A program made the translations under genes and the position numbers. Shown piece after piece: positions 19,919 to 30,627 of a stretch of DNA of 64,000 nt. This DNA comes from Petasospora fabianii (lineage: Eukaryota; Ascomycota; Saccharomycetes; Phaffomycetales; Wickerhamomycetaceae), in assembly GCA_022641835.1 (NCBI GenBank), contig CP048719.1, forward strand, positions 868,001 through 932,000, given 5' to 3'. Each line of letters opens with the position of its first letter. Within the stretch, counting starts at the first letter, position 1. The notes under the pieces are model-generated. The model saw only the letters and a list, made by a program, of their open reading frames with translations. It ran no database searches and was not told where the DNA came from.

Positions 19919-21817
19919 ATGTACCGTTTAGGAGCACAGGGCAGAGCTGTGCAGAAACAGCTTGCATCACAAACTTATCCGGCATCTGTATCTTCATTGG
20001 TTCCACAGCAACTCTCACAAACAAAGGAACACCAAGAGGTACAACTATTGCTATCTATCTTCAACTCTAGAGATGGTAGTCATAAGGCAGAGCTTTTACT
20101 CAGTTATTCAGTACACTATTTCCCAAGACTTAAGAATGAGCATGATGTTCAGTCATTGACAATTGCTCTTCTGAGCAATGACCATCTCTTTAACAGACTG
20201 AACTTTGACGAGTGTTATCTCGTCATTGAAGGTATCAAAGCCATGTTTGACCATAAGATTCGTGTTTCACAACCGTCTTTACCGTTAACCAAGTTCTATC
20301 ATGGGTTCCTCACTGCAGTATATGATCATCCAGCAGAGGATTGGAAGAAGATGCTTGTTCTAACAGGTGTTTTACTCTCAAAGCCAACTTTCCAAGATCA
20401 TGCTGTACCGGAGACTCGTGGTTATTTTGAACAGTGCTACGAAAGATCAATTCAACTCAATCACGAACTCATTACGAGATGCCTCAGAAACTCACCAGTC
20501 AACGGGTTTGAAATAAATTCACTTGTCTCCGTTGCCCTTGCTTGTTCACTCATTAGCTTTACTGATACACAGAGAAGAAGACTACCACATGAGACAATCA
20601 TGATACAAGTTATCGATTTAGTGTTCGTTTCTCCACTTGGTTTAGCAAACACAGGTCCAATTGATGATATGCTAAAGAGACCTGTGGTGAAACATCTCAG
20701 TCGTCTTGCGTTCCTCGTTGAGAATTGCTTTATCAATGGCGTAAAATATCCAGTGATGGATGGTGCTCTCACAGTGATGCTTGATTTTGCATTTACTCTT
20801 CATCAAAAGTTACCTATAGAGGGTCAAGCTGAGACCTGGGACCTGTTAAAGAGTATCTTATTTGGTGTTGTAATCATGCTCCAAGGGTTTGCATCGTTCT
20901 CATTAAACTTGTACAATGGACTTAAGACGGATGAGTATTCGATTCTTTCTACAAAAACTATTAGAATACTCTTCTTCCTTAACTTTATACTTGAAAAGAT
21001 TGGTACAGGTGGATTCCAAGCTTACAACTTTGTCCTCTTAACAACCATTGATGGACTATTCCAGTATTCAAACCGTGCTGCTGAACAATTAGGTACATAT
21101 ATGATATCACATTGTTCACTTAACAATATCCCATCTTCACATTATGAATCATCCAAAGCTCTATTCACCATTAACTATTTCGAACATTTCACCAAGTGTT
21201 GTCCACATTCATACCATGACTCCACAATTGCCCCTTTCATTAATCATTTCATCAAGATGCCATCCCCACCACAGTCTCATTCAGCAACATACCGTTCCTT
21301 GATTGAAGCTGCTCATAGCGTAATCCTTGCAACATTCACCCCTCGTAATGCTGCCATTATTGCTACAATGGCAACCTCGTACCTCCATACAGTCCTGTCT
21401 CAATATCCAACTTGTCTCTCTTCTCAACAACTAAACATTGCCGTTGAGAGTATCACCAGAGCAGTAGCACCACCATCAGAGGCATACTATCTCAACAGAG
21501 ATAACCTTCGGGAAGTGTTACATACTCTTTACATCACCATCATCAATTCATCATGTTCTGAGCCATTGAACGAACAAGGTAAAGGTCCAAAGACAGTGAG
21601 ACAAGGGCTCATCTGTGGATTGATTGGTACGTTGACTTATATCCCTGTGGAGATCTTGGAGAATTGGTTAAATAACTGTTGGGAGTTATGTGTTGGAGAT
21701 AAGTATCTCGAGTTACAGTTATGGAAACAGATTAGTGAAGGACTTGATATGCAAAGAGGTAGTATTGGTGTTAGATGGTGGTATGCTAAAGCAGCTGGAG
21801 ATCGTCAGAAGTTGTGA
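19919..21817 (+). CDS. PEX8: Peroxisomal import factor Pex8
   Basis: 632 residues (S. cerevisiae 589). Pex8 is the intraperoxisomal peroxin that links docking and RING complexes in matrix protein import. The match is seen in the stretch SQPSLPLTKFYHGFLTAVYDHPAEDWKKMLVLTGVLLSKPTF (compare EPTLPISKFYLVWNAVF...MVLDGVLVTYPSF), in NLREVLHTLYITIIN, in PVEILENWLNNCWEL, and in the end GVRWWYAKAAGDRQKL (compare AIDWWYTTVLSSQSSKL). The final QKL is a variant PTS1. A PTS2 is not clear at the N-terminus, although RLGAQG comes close. The promoter has C-rich runs near 19775-19820. Confidence 0.92.
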   Translation: MYRLGAQGRAVQKQLASQTYPASVSSLVPQQLSQTKEHQEVQLLLSIFNSRDGSHKAELLLSYSVHYFPRLKNEHDVQSLTIALLSNDHLFNRLNFDECYLVIEGIKAMFDHKIRVSQPSLPLTKFYHGFLTAVYDHPAEDWKKMLVLTGVLLSKPTFQDHAVPETRGYFEQCYERSIQLNHELITRCLRNSPVNGFEINSLVSVALACSLISFTDTQRRRLPHETIMIQVIDLVFVSPLGLANTGPIDDMLKRPVVKHLSRLAFLVENCFINGVKYPVMDGALTVMLDFAFTLHQKLPIEGQAETWDLLKSILFGVVIMLQGFASFSLNLYNGLKTDEYSILSTKTIRILFFLNFILEKIGTGGFQAYNFVLLTTIDGLFQYSNRAAEQLGTYMISHCSLNNIPSSHYESSKALFTINYFEHFTKCCPHSYHDSTIAPFINHFIKMPSPPQSHSATYRSLIEAAHSVILATFTPRNAAIIATMATSYLHTVLSQYPTCLSSQQLNIAVESITRAVAPPSEAYYLNRDNLREVLHTLYITIINSSCSEPLNEQGKGPKTVRQGLICGLIGTLTYIPVEILENWLNNCWELCVGDKYLELQLWKQISEGLDMQRGSIGVRWWYAKAAGDRQKL

Positions 21818-22093
21818 TGTCCTTTGTATAATCTTTGATCTATTCTAATTTAACTAGTTGTTGATATGTAGGGATATATGTAGGTATATATGTAGGTATA
21901 AGGCTTTTAGATCAAGTCTTTGAGTGAGAAGATTAAGTATCACAATTTCCTAATCGGGTAATCTACAAGATCTCTTCTCACTTGACAGAAAAGGTTCTAA
22001 TTCGGGGAGATAAATGTTCTGTTTCCCTTCTTATTCTCCTATCTAGTAACCTCTAAATATTCAATGGATAACAAGTGCAACTAACCCTTCAGA

Positions 22094-22639
22094 ATGGCTT
22101 TCAATGATATCTACCCTCTCGCTCACACTGGACATAGCGTCTCTTCTGACGATCTTATTAAGAATCCTCAGATCCACGAGTCAACAGAGGTAGAGGACAC
22201 GGCATATATGGTGTATTATTTAGCTATCCATAATGATCACACATGCAACAGACATGACTCTGAGACTTTTGAAGAACTCTACCTTAAGACAGAGTTTACG
22301 AATGAGTCCCAAGGACTCCAAATGTATGAACTGGTGGAGCCACAGGATAGTAATATCATTGATCTTGATCAAATGATAAGTGATATGATTGATGGTAAAG
22401 AACAAGAAGCTCGTCATCAACAGGAGATGCATCAGCTTCTTCTTAGGGACTTCTTCAACATTCCAGTACAACCAGAAATTGAAGATGATGAGTTGAACGA
22501 GGCAGATCTTGCCCTTCTCGCAGAGATATTGGATATTGGTACTTTGTTTGGTGGTCAGCCTGATGATCTCATGGAAGACTTAAGTCCTAGTTTGGATGAG
22601 TCTTTGGATATGGATAATGATATTGAAGATGATCTGTGA
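22094..22639 (+). CDS. Acidic protein of unknown function
   Basis: 181 residues, strongly acidic, with its C-terminal third made of Asp/Glu/Leu (DDELNEADLALLAEILD, DNDIEDDL). Residues 100-125 are rich in Gln, Glu and His (KEQEARHQQEMHQ). There is no membrane segment or signal. The frame has codon use like its neighbours, an own promoter of about 270 bases, and is convergent with SOF1. I do not recognise it. The acidic-leucine tail could be a binding or activation segment; this is only a composition argument. Confidence 0.65.
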   Translation: MAFNDIYPLAHTGHSVSSDDLIKNPQIHESTEVEDTAYMVYYLAIHNDHTCNRHDSETFEELYLKTEFTNESQGLQMYELVEPQDSNIIDLDQMISDMIDGKEQEARHQQEMHQLLLRDFFNIPVQPEIEDDELNEADLALLAEILDIGTLFGGQPDDLMEDLSPSLDESLDMDNDIEDDL

Positions 22640-22811
22640 CTTCGTCAACTTATAACACATACTAATACTCATCCACTCATGAAGAGTTCTTGATTCATTC
22701 AACTTCTAGTTCTCATGGTGTACAGAATGGTGAACATATATAGTTCTACATATATACCTCCCCAATAAACCAAACCGTTAATGCTATTAAAGAATGCTAT
22801 AGTCGTAGAGC

Positions 22812-24221
22812 TCACTTCTTGCCCTTGCTCTTCTTCGAGTTCTTATCCACCTCTTCCTCGTTAAACACCGTACCCACAATTTGCTTTTCCCTCTCTGAGA
22901 CATAAGGCTTAGATCCAGGCTTAGAGTGTCTTCTTTCATTCTCTTCTCTTCTCTTAAGAGACTTTGTCTCGATATCCTTAATCTCCTTAGCATTCTTAAC
23001 CACACTTGGAAGATGTCTATGCTTAGAGATTCTTCTAATCTCTGGCATGTATTTGAATCTATCCTTGAGTGCTTCGTCATACTCAAGTTTAGATCTCTCT
23101 CTCGAGGATTTGACATTAGAACGTTCAGAGGCACGAGCACGCCACATACGAACGTTACCATCATCAGATCCACTCAAGATGTACTTGGAATCCATCGAGT
23201 ATTTCACTTGGAACACATGTTGCATACGCTTTGTGTGGTAAATGTCTCTAGAATGACCCTCTCTAAGCTTAAAGATTCTAATAGTCTTATCATAGGAACC
23301 AGAGACAATCTCTTGACCAGTTGGAGAGAAATCAACATCAAGAACTGCAGCAACATGATCTTTAAACACATTAAGTGCCTTCTTCATGTATCTCATGTCA
23401 TAGTAGTAAAGATTATGATCTTCTGAAGCCGTGACGAAATTGAATGCCTCGATTGGATTCCATTGGATAGCATTTGTTCTCATTGTTTGAACAAGTTTCT
23501 GTGTTGGTGTATTAGTTCTAATATCGTAAAGGACAACCGAGTTGTCACTTCCAGCAGATGCTAACACTGACGTTTCAGTCTTATTAAATGAAACTTTTGT
23601 AACGTTATCAGCACCCCATGTTAAATTTGAAACTGGTCTTGATCTATTTGAATCCCAAAGTTCAATAGAAGCACCCGCTGTCACGAACAAAGAATCATCT
23701 CTATGATGATCCAAAGATCTGAAACTGTGTTCACCAAGATAAGTTTTCATTAAACCTTGCTTTGTGACTTTATCACCATCATCTGCACCGGTAAACTCTT
23801 CAGAGTTAACACTCCATAACTTGACTGTCTTATCATCACCAGCACTAAGCAAGTACCCATCGGGCGTCACTGCTGTCCCCGTAACTTGTCCATAATGAGC
23901 TTTGAAAGATGCAATCTCTTGTTGCATCGAAAGATCCCAATACTTGATAACACCATCTGCAGACCCTGTGGCAAGCTTGTTTAAAACTTTGAAATTCTTC
24001 GAGATCGTATAGATACCATCTCTATGACCATTTCCTAACTGTCCAACGAATGGTTTAGCAAACATACGTTCCATCTTTGTAGCATTAAGTGCCTTAGTGT
24101 ATTCTCTAGCTCTTTCAAATGGATGAAGTTCTGGGTTAAGATTACGAGGCATAGCGGACTCCTGAGTAGAACGCACTGGGACATAGTTGTCCGACGAACG
24201 ACTGATTGTTTTGATCTTCAT
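22812..24221 (-). CDS. SOF1: Sof1, U3 snoRNP WD40 protein
   Basis: 469 residues (S. cerevisiae 489). Sof1 (DCAF13) is part of the SSU processome and is needed for 18S rRNA maturation in the nucleolus. The start MKIKTISRSSDNYVPVRSTQ and NLNPELHPFERAREYTKALNATKMERMFAKPFVGQL are the conserved N-terminal module. About seven WD40 repeats follow, then the Sof1-specific C-terminus (RASERSNVKSSRERSKLEYDEALKDRFKYMPEIRRISKHRHLPSVVKNA) and a basic tail KNSKKSKGKK. A PAC-like site lies about 56 bases upstream, as common for ribosome biogenesis genes. Confidence 0.97.
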   Translation of the reverse strand: MKIKTISRSSDNYVPVRSTQESAMPRNLNPELHPFERAREYTKALNATKMERMFAKPFVGQLGNGHRDGIYTISKNFKVLNKLATGSADGVIKYWDLSMQQEIASFKAHYGQVTGTAVTPDGYLLSAGDDKTVKLWSVNSEEFTGADDGDKVTKQGLMKTYLGEHSFRSLDHHRDDSLFVTAGASIELWDSNRSRPVSNLTWGADNVTKVSFNKTETSVLASAGSDNSVVLYDIRTNTPTQKLVQTMRTNAIQWNPIEAFNFVTASEDHNLYYYDMRYMKKALNVFKDHVAAVLDVDFSPTGQEIVSGSYDKTIRIFKLREGHSRDIYHTKRMQHVFQVKYSMDSKYILSGSDDGNVRMWRARASERSNVKSSRERSKLEYDEALKDRFKYMPEIRRISKHRHLPSVVKNAKEIKDIETKSLKRREENERRHSKPGSKPYVSEREKQIVGTVFNEEEVDKNSKKSKGKK

Positions 24222-24276
24222 TGTCTTTAACTCCCTTTGTGTATACTTAATCTAATAGAGAGACTAAAGACTTAAG

Positions 24277-24286
24277 AGCTCATCTC
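24277..24286 (-). promoter_or_regulatory. PAC-like element upstream of SOF1
   Basis: On the minus strand this reads GAGATGAGCT, one base from the PAC consensus GCGATGAGCT found before ribosome biogenesis genes. An A-rich tract at 24295-24302 might act as a degenerate RRPE. A CACGTG at 24354 lies between SOF1 and MEU1. Confidence 0.45.
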
Positions 24287-24533
24287 TGCGACCTTAAAAA
24301 AATTGTGGGTAGTAAAGTCGGATGTTACCTTATGCGGAAATAGCGATATGAGTCACGTGAAAAAGCCACATCTGCCCTCGGAATGTGTGTCCATTCTCCT
24401 TCGGCCCACAACTTTTCTCTTCAACAACGTGGGTTATCTTATTGTGCTAAGTAAGTCATAAGGTACACCAGTCATTCGGTTTAAACGTCTGTCTTTACCA
24501 TTAGGAGTTTCCAGAACACTCAAAAGCATTAAG

Positions 24534-25502
24534 ATGTCCGTCCATAGAGAAGCTAACGAGTCTTCAAAGCTTCCATCCACTTTTGATGAACCAGTTCATC
24601 TTGGTGTTATTGGAGGTACAGGTCTTTATCACTTGTCCTCATTGACCCCAGTGGCTCGTCTCACTATTTCTACACCATGGGGAGCTCCATCTTCTTCTAT
24701 TACGATCTCTAAGACCAGTACAGGATTCAATGTGGCATTCCTTGCTCGTCATGGAATTCATCATGATCTCCTTCCAACAAATGTCCCATCTACTGCTAAT
24801 ATCGCTGCCTTGAAGAAACTTGGTGTCAAGGCTATCATTGCCTTCTCTGCAGTTGGTTCCTTAAAGCAGGAGATTGCTCCACGTGACTTTGTTGTTCCAA
24901 ATCAAATCATTGATAGAACAAAGGGTATTCGTAATTCAACTTTCTTTGAACGTGGATTCGTTGCACATGCTGGATTTGGTGAACCATTTGATCCAAAGCT
25001 TAGTGCTGTTATTTCCAAGTTTGGTCATATCCTTGAAGGTGATAACGTTAAGTTGCATTCAAAGCAATTGGATAACCAAGATTTGACAGTTGTGTGTATG
25101 GAAGGACCAGCCTTCTCCACCAGAGCCGAATCTAGATTGTATCAATCATGGGGTGGATCTGTTATTAACATGTCTGTTATTCCAGAGGCTAAACTCGCTA
25201 GAGAAGCTGAGATCTCCTATCAGATGATTTGTATGTCTACTGATTATGATGCTTGGAGAGAAGAAGAAGAACCAGTTACAGTTGAAACAGTTGTTGGTAA
25301 TTTGAAAGCTAATAGTGCTAATGCCAATAGATTAGCAGTTGCTGTTATTGCCGAATTGGAAAAGGAGATCACTGCAGGTAACATTGGTAATGATTTAACT
25401 GGTTCTATGAAGATGGCTGTCTCTACTAGTACTCATGGTGTTAAGAGAGAATTGTTGGAAAAGATGCACTTTTTGTTCCCAGGTTATTGGGAGGTTGAAT
25501 AA
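24534..25502 (+). CDS. MEU1: 5'-methylthioadenosine phosphorylase Meu1
   Basis: 322 residues (S. cerevisiae 337). Meu1 cleaves methylthioadenosine with phosphate to adenine and 5-methylthioribose-1-phosphate, the first step of methionine salvage after polyamine synthesis. Phosphate-binding GGTGLYHL is at about 26-33, followed by RHGIHHDLLPTNVPSTANIAALKKLG, AFSAVGSLKQEIAPRDFVVPNQIIDRT, and the substrate-binding EGPAFSTRAESR and NMSVIPEAKLAREAEISYQMICMSTDYDAW. All family motifs are intact. It is divergent from SOF1 and convergent with POM34. Confidence 0.97.
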   Translation: MSVHREANESSKLPSTFDEPVHLGVIGGTGLYHLSSLTPVARLTISTPWGAPSSSITISKTSTGFNVAFLARHGIHHDLLPTNVPSTANIAALKKLGVKAIIAFSAVGSLKQEIAPRDFVVPNQIIDRTKGIRNSTFFERGFVAHAGFGEPFDPKLSAVISKFGHILEGDNVKLHSKQLDNQDLTVVCMEGPAFSTRAESRLYQSWGGSVINMSVIPEAKLAREAEISYQMICMSTDYDAWREEEEPVTVETVVGNLKANSANANRLAVAVIAELEKEITAGNIGNDLTGSMKMAVSTSTHGVKRELLEKMHFLFPGYWEVE

Positions 25503-25590
25503 ACTATACTAGATATTATCATAGATATTGAATGAAGTTGATTCGGATTATGCTAATGTAGATTGATATATGCTAATGAGAGTTAAAGAG

Positions 25591-26586
25591 TTAAACCCTT
25601 CTTCTAGCCTTAGTTGGGGAATCCATTCTGTAATAATACTTTGGTGAAGGGATATAAGTTGGTGTACTAACAACTGATTGTTTAATCTTTGTGAGTAAAG
25701 GATTTGAAGTTTGTAATGCTGAGGCAGCAACTGTAGTTGATGTAGTAGACGTAGTAGACTTTGTACTTGTCTCAAACTTCAATGGTGACTTCTTTGGTGA
25801 AAAATTGAGTCTCTTAACCGGTTGAGATGACATTGGTGATGCAATTGGTGTTTTGATTCTTTTGTGTTCATTATCATTAACAATTGGTTTTGATGGAGAG
25901 ATTGAAATTGTCAATTCTGATGGTGTTGTTGATGTCTTATATGAAACTGATGTTGTACTTGTCTTTAATGGGATTGGTGTTAATCCAAGAAGAGATCTTT
26001 GTTGTTCTGTTAAGTTCAGATCTTTGAAAGCATCCTGTGGTTTCAATACTTTATAAATACCAGAACCAATATTCCAAATGAAGACAAGATGAATCAGGTA
26101 AAGATACTTTGTGAATGGATCAAATGAGAAATTGATCTCAAGTTTATAGATGAAAAAATTGGCAAAATTGAGTACCAATTTTGATAGAAGTAATAAGATG
26201 AAGTTGATAAGCACACGTTTCAGCTCTAACTCTTTGTTTACCAAACGATGTTCAATGGTTGTCAAATCTGGATGTTTCCATTCAATGTCAGTACTTGGAA
26301 GAGATGTGGTAGCCGTTGATGTAGCCAAGTTGGATGATGGTGGTACAGAAGGTATAGAGAGGTTTTGCCCAACTTTCCCTACTGGTGCAAAAGGTGAAGT
26401 AGTATGATCATTAAATCTTAAAGAACCACTCTTTAAAGGAGATAATGGTTGCTTTTGCTCCACGTTGTTTCTGATGATCTTTGATCTGATGTCTTGGATC
26501 TTTGTCTGTTGTGCACGCGATGGCGAGATGGGAGACATCGCTCTAATGGGACTGAGGGACATAGTAACTCCAAAATAGTGACTCAA
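25591..26586 (-). CDS. POM34: Nuclear pore membrane protein Pom34
   Basis: 331 residues (S. cerevisiae 299). Pom34 is an integral membrane nucleoporin of the pore membrane ring with Ndc1 and Pom152. Two membrane segments lie near residues 118-140 and 160-178. Diagnostic blocks are EHRLVNKELELKRVLIN before the first segment, KDLNLTEQQRSLLGLTP after the second (compare SDLNLTDRQKKLLGV), and the C-terminal YIPSPKYYYRMDSPTKARRR (compare YIPSSKYAYMMNSQSPRGK). The long Ser/Thr-rich flanks face the pore. A second Met at residue 9 (MSLSPIRAMSPISP) is an alternative start and looks more natural. Confidence 0.92.
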   Translation of the reverse strand: MSHYFGVTMSLSPIRAMSPISPSRAQQTKIQDIRSKIIRNNVEQKQPLSPLKSGSLRFNDHTTSPFAPVGKVGQNLSIPSVPPSSNLATSTATTSLPSTDIEWKHPDLTTIEHRLVNKELELKRVLINFILLLLSKLVLNFANFFIYKLEINFSFDPFTKYLYLIHLVFIWNIGSGIYKVLKPQDAFKDLNLTEQQRSLLGLTPIPLKTSTTSVSYKTSTTPSELTISISPSKPIVNDNEHKRIKTPIASPMSSQPVKRLNFSPKKSPLKFETSTKSTTSTTSTTVAASALQTSNPLLTKIKQSVVSTPTYIPSPKYYYRMDSPTKARRRV

Positions 26587-26680
26587 TAGTAAAGCTCAAT
26601 GATTAGATCAACTAGATCAACTAGATCATCATCTATAAGTATATATATAACAGCTTTAACCTAAAAAAGATCTCAAAAGA

Positions 26681-26720
26681 AAGTTTCGCGAAGTTTCGCG
26701 AAGTTCCGCGAATACGCGAA
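26681..26720. repeat. 10-bp repeat AAGTTTCGCG with related CGCGAA units
   Basis: AAGTTTCGCG twice, AAGTTCCGCG once, then AATACGCGAA. The repeat creates TTTCGCGAA sites, similar to the SCB core CRCGAAA, about 95-135 bases upstream of POM34. The 27-kb side belongs to the PSR-like gene about 630 bases away. Confidence 0.7.
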
Positions 26721-27346
26721 TATATCCTAATTAAGAAAACTTCCATATTAAGCTATTTATAAGGGTTTAATAAAAACATTTTTTCTTTGTGCAGCGCCGA
26801 TGACGGGAACCAACAACGTATATCAAAGGTCAAGGGTTAAAACCAATTTATCACAGCTTTTTTGCTCTGATAAAGGCAGAAGGCAGAAGACCTGTTTAAT
26901 CATCTTTAGGGGTTATCAAATCTTATAAGTTGGAGTCTCAGGGGTTTTAATTCTGTTTGTTGTTTTCTTGTTCATCCCGCCGTTGCCGTTACTACTCCTT
27001 TGTCTTCATCAGCCAGCCTCCACCAACGAGTGCATTCATAAGACTGAAAGATCACCACACAAACCGCTTCATTGGAATTTCAATAAGGGAATCAAACATA
27101 GCATCAGCTACATCAAACATCATCCAATCTTTACAAATTACTTGAATATTGTCTTTCCCGCTCTGCATTAGTTGTTGTTGACGTTCCGCCACTAAAGAGT
27201 TGATTGACTCCGAGTTACCCATATCCTTGTTCTTCCTTTGTTCTTCCCTTTGTTCTTCCGCTGGTATTTCCCCTCAGGACGATCTCGAACATCAGTCATA
27301 GATTACACATACACTGTCAGTGTGAATAAGTGTTAAACCAAAGATA
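26721..27346. other. Intergenic before the PSR-like gene
   Basis: Likely long promoter and 5' leader. A C/T-rich tandem of the unit TTTGTTCTTCC lies near 27226-27260. Small frames at 26957-27171 overlap one another and look like chance. Confidence 0.5.
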
Positions 27347-28396
27347 ATGTCATCAATATTCTGTTGTGGAGGTGAATCATCATCAAAGGAAGCTTCAAAT
27401 CGCAATATTAACACTACTGGTTCAACTACATCTCAACCAAGAGCTCAAAGACAACCGATTGTTCCAAAGGCTAAGACTTTGTCCAATACCAATATGTCAT
27501 CTAACACTCATACTCGGTCTCCTTCACCAAAACGAGAAGTTGATGATTCTAATAAGAAGGACAACACTCAACAACTGAATAAGACAGATGTTACAGTTTA
27601 TGAAGGTACAGATTCCACTGTTGAAACCAATGAGAATAACATCAACAACAACAACAATAACAACAATGAGTTAAGAACCATAGATACAGATTCACAAGTG
27701 CATCATGATACATATGCCTATACTAATTCATCACGTGGTAGTGATGGAGATGATGAAGATGATCATATGGATGATGAAGATGTTATTGATGATTTCTTTG
27801 ATTTAACCAAATTACAACCAGGTCAATCACATGCTTCGAGTGGATGGCTTTTGGATCCACAACCACAACATTTAAAATCACGTAAATGTTTGATATTGGA
27901 TTTGGATGAAACTTTGGTTCATTCAAGTTTTAAATATTTACGTCAAGCAGATTTTGTTATACCAGTTGATATTGAAAATCAACTTCATAATGTTTATGTT
28001 ATAAAGAGACCTGGAGTTGATGAATTTATGAAACGTGTTGGAGAATTATATGAAGTTGTTGTCTTTACTGCATCTGTGGCAAGATATGGTGATCCATTAT
28101 TAGATGCATTGGATATCCACAATTCTGTTCATCATCGTCTCTTTAGAGATTCATGTTACAATTATCAAGGTAACTATATTAAGAATCTTTCACAAATTGG
28201 AAGACCATTAAATGAAATTATCATATTGGATAATTCACCAGCTTCTTATATCTTTCATCCACAACATGCTATTCCAATTTCGAGCTGGTTCTCGGATGCT
28301 CATGATAATGAATTATTAGATATAATTCCATTCTTAGAGGATTTATCAAGGGATAATGTTGAAGATATTGGTTTAGTATTGGATATAAATTTGTGA
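27347..28396 (+). CDS. PSR1: Psr1/Psr2-like plasma membrane FCP1-family phosphatase
   Basis: 349 residues. The N-terminus MSSIFCCGG has a Cys pair at 6-7 fit for palmitoylation, like the MGFISSILCC start of Psr1. A disordered region follows, with an Asn run (about residues 97-106) and an acidic stretch. The catalytic FCP1/SCP domain spans about 165-345: [14 protein letters not shown] (DxDxT nucleophile), [20 protein letters not shown], and [45 protein letters not shown]. Psr1/2 dephosphorylate Msn2 with Whi2 and act in sodium and general stress. Only one such gene is in the window; the symbol marks the Psr1/Psr2 family. Confidence 0.93.
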   Translation: MSSIFCCGGESSSKEASNRNINTTGSTTSQPRAQRQPIVPKAKTLSNTNMSSNTHTRSPSPKREVDDSNKKDNTQQLNKTDVTVYEGTDSTVETNENNINNNNNNNNELRTIDTDSQVHHDTYAYTNSSRGSDGDDEDDHMDDEDVIDDFFDLTKLQPGQSHASSGWLLDPQPQHLKSRKCLILDLDETLVHSSFKYLRQADFVIPVDIENQLHNVYVIKRPGVDEFMKRVGELYEVVVFTASVARYGDPLLDALDIHNSVHHRLFRDSCYNYQGNYIKNLSQIGRPLNEIIILDNSPASYIFHPQHAIPISSWFSDAHDNELLDIIPFLEDLSRDNVEDIGLVLDINL

Positions 28397-29359
28397 AAGA
28401 CATTTGAGCATACACCAAAAGAGGTACCTCATTGAGCTGGTCTCTTTGAGATCTATTCATAATATAATTGTATAGAATTAATTGATAGTTTGTAGCTTTT
28501 ATTGCTATATAGTAACATATGGTAACATATATAGTAACAATATTGCTACTTTTAAGATAAGTTTACTGGTTATATTGAATTATACTATAATATATCGGAA
28601 AAATCGGATTTAGACCTAATAAAGTTAAGTTTTATTTAGCAAGCCGAGGTTTTATCATATGTAAATATGGTGTTATATTGATAAGTTTGCTCATCCAATA
28701 TGTATTATGTATATCTTATATACATCCTATATATTATATAGATCTTATATATATAATACATATATATATATAATATGTAAATGTATATGTATATATAAAT
28801 GTATTGTGCTCCTACCAGTATACAAACTAGGAAACTAATGCGTTCTACGTAAATATTCCCCGTTTAGGTAAACCTGGACATTTTTAATTGACTATTTTTT
28901 TTTTTTTTTTTTTTTAAATTTGTTTGCTGGTGCGGGCCGAGGCTAGCAAGGTGTAATTATCGGTATGACTTTTAGATTTCTATTAAGGTGCCATTCAGAA
29001 GAGCAACATCGGCATAGTTTGCGCCGACAAGTTTAGTATAGTACTTGGTAGCTAGAGACATAGACATATGTTTAGTATCTCTATTAACTATATAGTTATT
29101 TACATAATACTATACCTAATATATAACTACATATGCTCTTTATGCTAATGTAGTGCTCGCGTTTACCTGCCACACTTTTCCAGGAATCGCTAGCGTAAGC
29201 GCAAAAACTCTACCCCAGGAATTGTACTCGATGGCAAAGGAGCAATGTCGTCCACGAAATAAACATATATAAACACCTGGAGATCCCCACATTTTCACAC
29301 TTTTATCAATTCCACTTACCCAACTAAGTCAATTGAATTGAATTGAACAATCAGATACT
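28397..29359. other. Long AT-rich intergenic
   Basis: About 0.96 kb with no gene. It holds TATATA-rich DNA at 28690-28800 and a run of 21 T at 28895-28915, then the XYL1 promoter. A TTGAA tandem (29332-29347) lies just before the XYL1 ATG. The AT-rich part could serve as a replication origin, but I cannot show a consensus. Confidence 0.5.
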
Positions 29360-30319
29360 ATGGCCTCCTACGTTACTCTTAACAATGGCCTTAAGGCCCC
29401 ACTTGTCGGTCTCGGTCTTTGGAAGATGCCAAATGATGCTGCTGCTTCCCAAGTTTACAATGCTATCAAGTTAGGTTATAGACTCTTTGATGGTGCTGCT
29501 GATTATGGTAACGAGGTTGAAGTTGGCCAAGGTATCAAACAGGCAATTGATGAAGGTATCGTTAAGAGAGAAGATCTCTTTATCGTTTCAAAGCTTTGGA
29601 ACACTTATCATCATCCAAAGAATGTTCCAGCTGCCTTGGATAAGACTTTGAAAGATTTGCAATTGGATTACCTTGATTTGTACTACATCCATTTCCCAAT
29701 TGCTCAGGCTTTTGTTCCATTCGAAAAATCTTACCCACCAGGTTTCGGTACTACTGAGCAGTTTGAATTTGAAGATGTTCCAATCATTGATACTTATAGA
29801 GCTCTTGAAGCTGCTCATGAAGCTGGTAAGATTAAAGCCATTGGTATCTCTAACTTTAACGGTGCATTGATCCAGGATTTGCTTAGAGCTGCTAAGATTA
29901 AACCATCTGCCCTTCAAATTGAACATCATCCATACTTGGCTCAACCAAGATTGGTTGAATATGCTCAAAAGCAAGGATTGTTTGTTGTTGGTTATTCAAC
30001 TTTTGGTCCTCAATCCTTTGTTGAACTTGATCATCCAAAGGTTAAGGGTCTTAAGCTCTTGTTTGAACACCCAACTATTGTTGAGATTGCCAAGGCTCAT
30101 GATAAGAAGGCATCTCAAGTTTTGCTTAGATGGGTTACTCAAAGAGGTGTTGGTGTTATTCCAAAATCTTCAAACAAGGATAGACTCTTGGAAAACTTGC
30201 ACGTTGAAGACTTTGATTTGACTAAGGAAGAGTTGGATAAGATTAATGAATTGGATATCGGTCTTAGATTCAATGATCCATGGGACTGGAAGGACAGTGG
30301 TATTCCAACATTCGTCTAA
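29360..30319 (+). CDS. XYL1: D-xylose reductase (aldo-keto reductase family 2)
   Basis: 319 residues. The enzyme reduces D-xylose to xylitol with NAD(P)H in the cytosol, the entry step of the fungal xylose pathway. The catalytic tetrad is complete: D44, Y49, K78 and H111. The cofactor loop reads [10 protein letters not shown], with K269, N272 and R275 placed as in Candida tenuis xylose reductase, which grips the 2'-phosphate of NADPH. The end [12 protein letters not shown]...IPTFV is diagnostic for xylose reductases against other aldo-keto reductases. Codon use is notably uniform (TTG, GGT, AAG), suggesting high expression. No xylitol dehydrogenase or xylulokinase is nearby. Confidence 0.95.
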   Translation: MASYVTLNNGLKAPLVGLGLWKMPNDAAASQVYNAIKLGYRLFDGAADYGNEVEVGQGIKQAIDEGIVKREDLFIVSKLWNTYHHPKNVPAALDKTLKDLQLDYLDLYYIHFPIAQAFVPFEKSYPPGFGTTEQFEFEDVPIIDTYRALEAAHEAGKIKAIGISNFNGALIQDLLRAAKIKPSALQIEHHPYLAQPRLVEYAQKQGLFVVGYSTFGPQSFVELDHPKVKGLKLLFEHPTIVEIAKAHDKKASQVLLRWVTQRGVGVIPKSSNKDRLLENLHVEDFDLTKEELDKINELDIGLRFNDPWDWKDSGIPTFV

Positions 30320-30627
30320 GCTGTTCCTTTTTTAAACTATTGACTTGTTATTTGTTGAATGATATCTGACATGTCATTGTTTTTTGTTGATTGACATGAT
30401 TGAAGCTCTGGTAGGAATCAATCACTCTGGTCTACAATACTCTAGACAAGAATATATGTTATTAAAAGAGAAGTAAGAGTAGTTTACCCATTAGCTTGTG
30501 ATTAAGTTTAGCCATAGAAGTTGAAAGCACAGACATAGAAGGATTCAATCACATCAGAAGGACAACAGAAGGACCAACAGTTGCAACAGCATAGGTGTCA
30601 GTTCAAGATAGGTCTCATTTCATGGAT
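30320..30627. other. Intergenic XYL1 to MFA2, convergent
   Basis: About 0.3 kb containing the two 3' ends. T-rich tracts follow XYL1. Nothing else is seen. Confidence 0.5.

Noticed and set aside
28590-28625. TCGGAAAAATCGG next to AT-rich DNA, resembling a point-centromere CDEIII core
   Set aside because: The rest of the CDEIII consensus and a CDEI at the right distance are missing; only the short core agrees.
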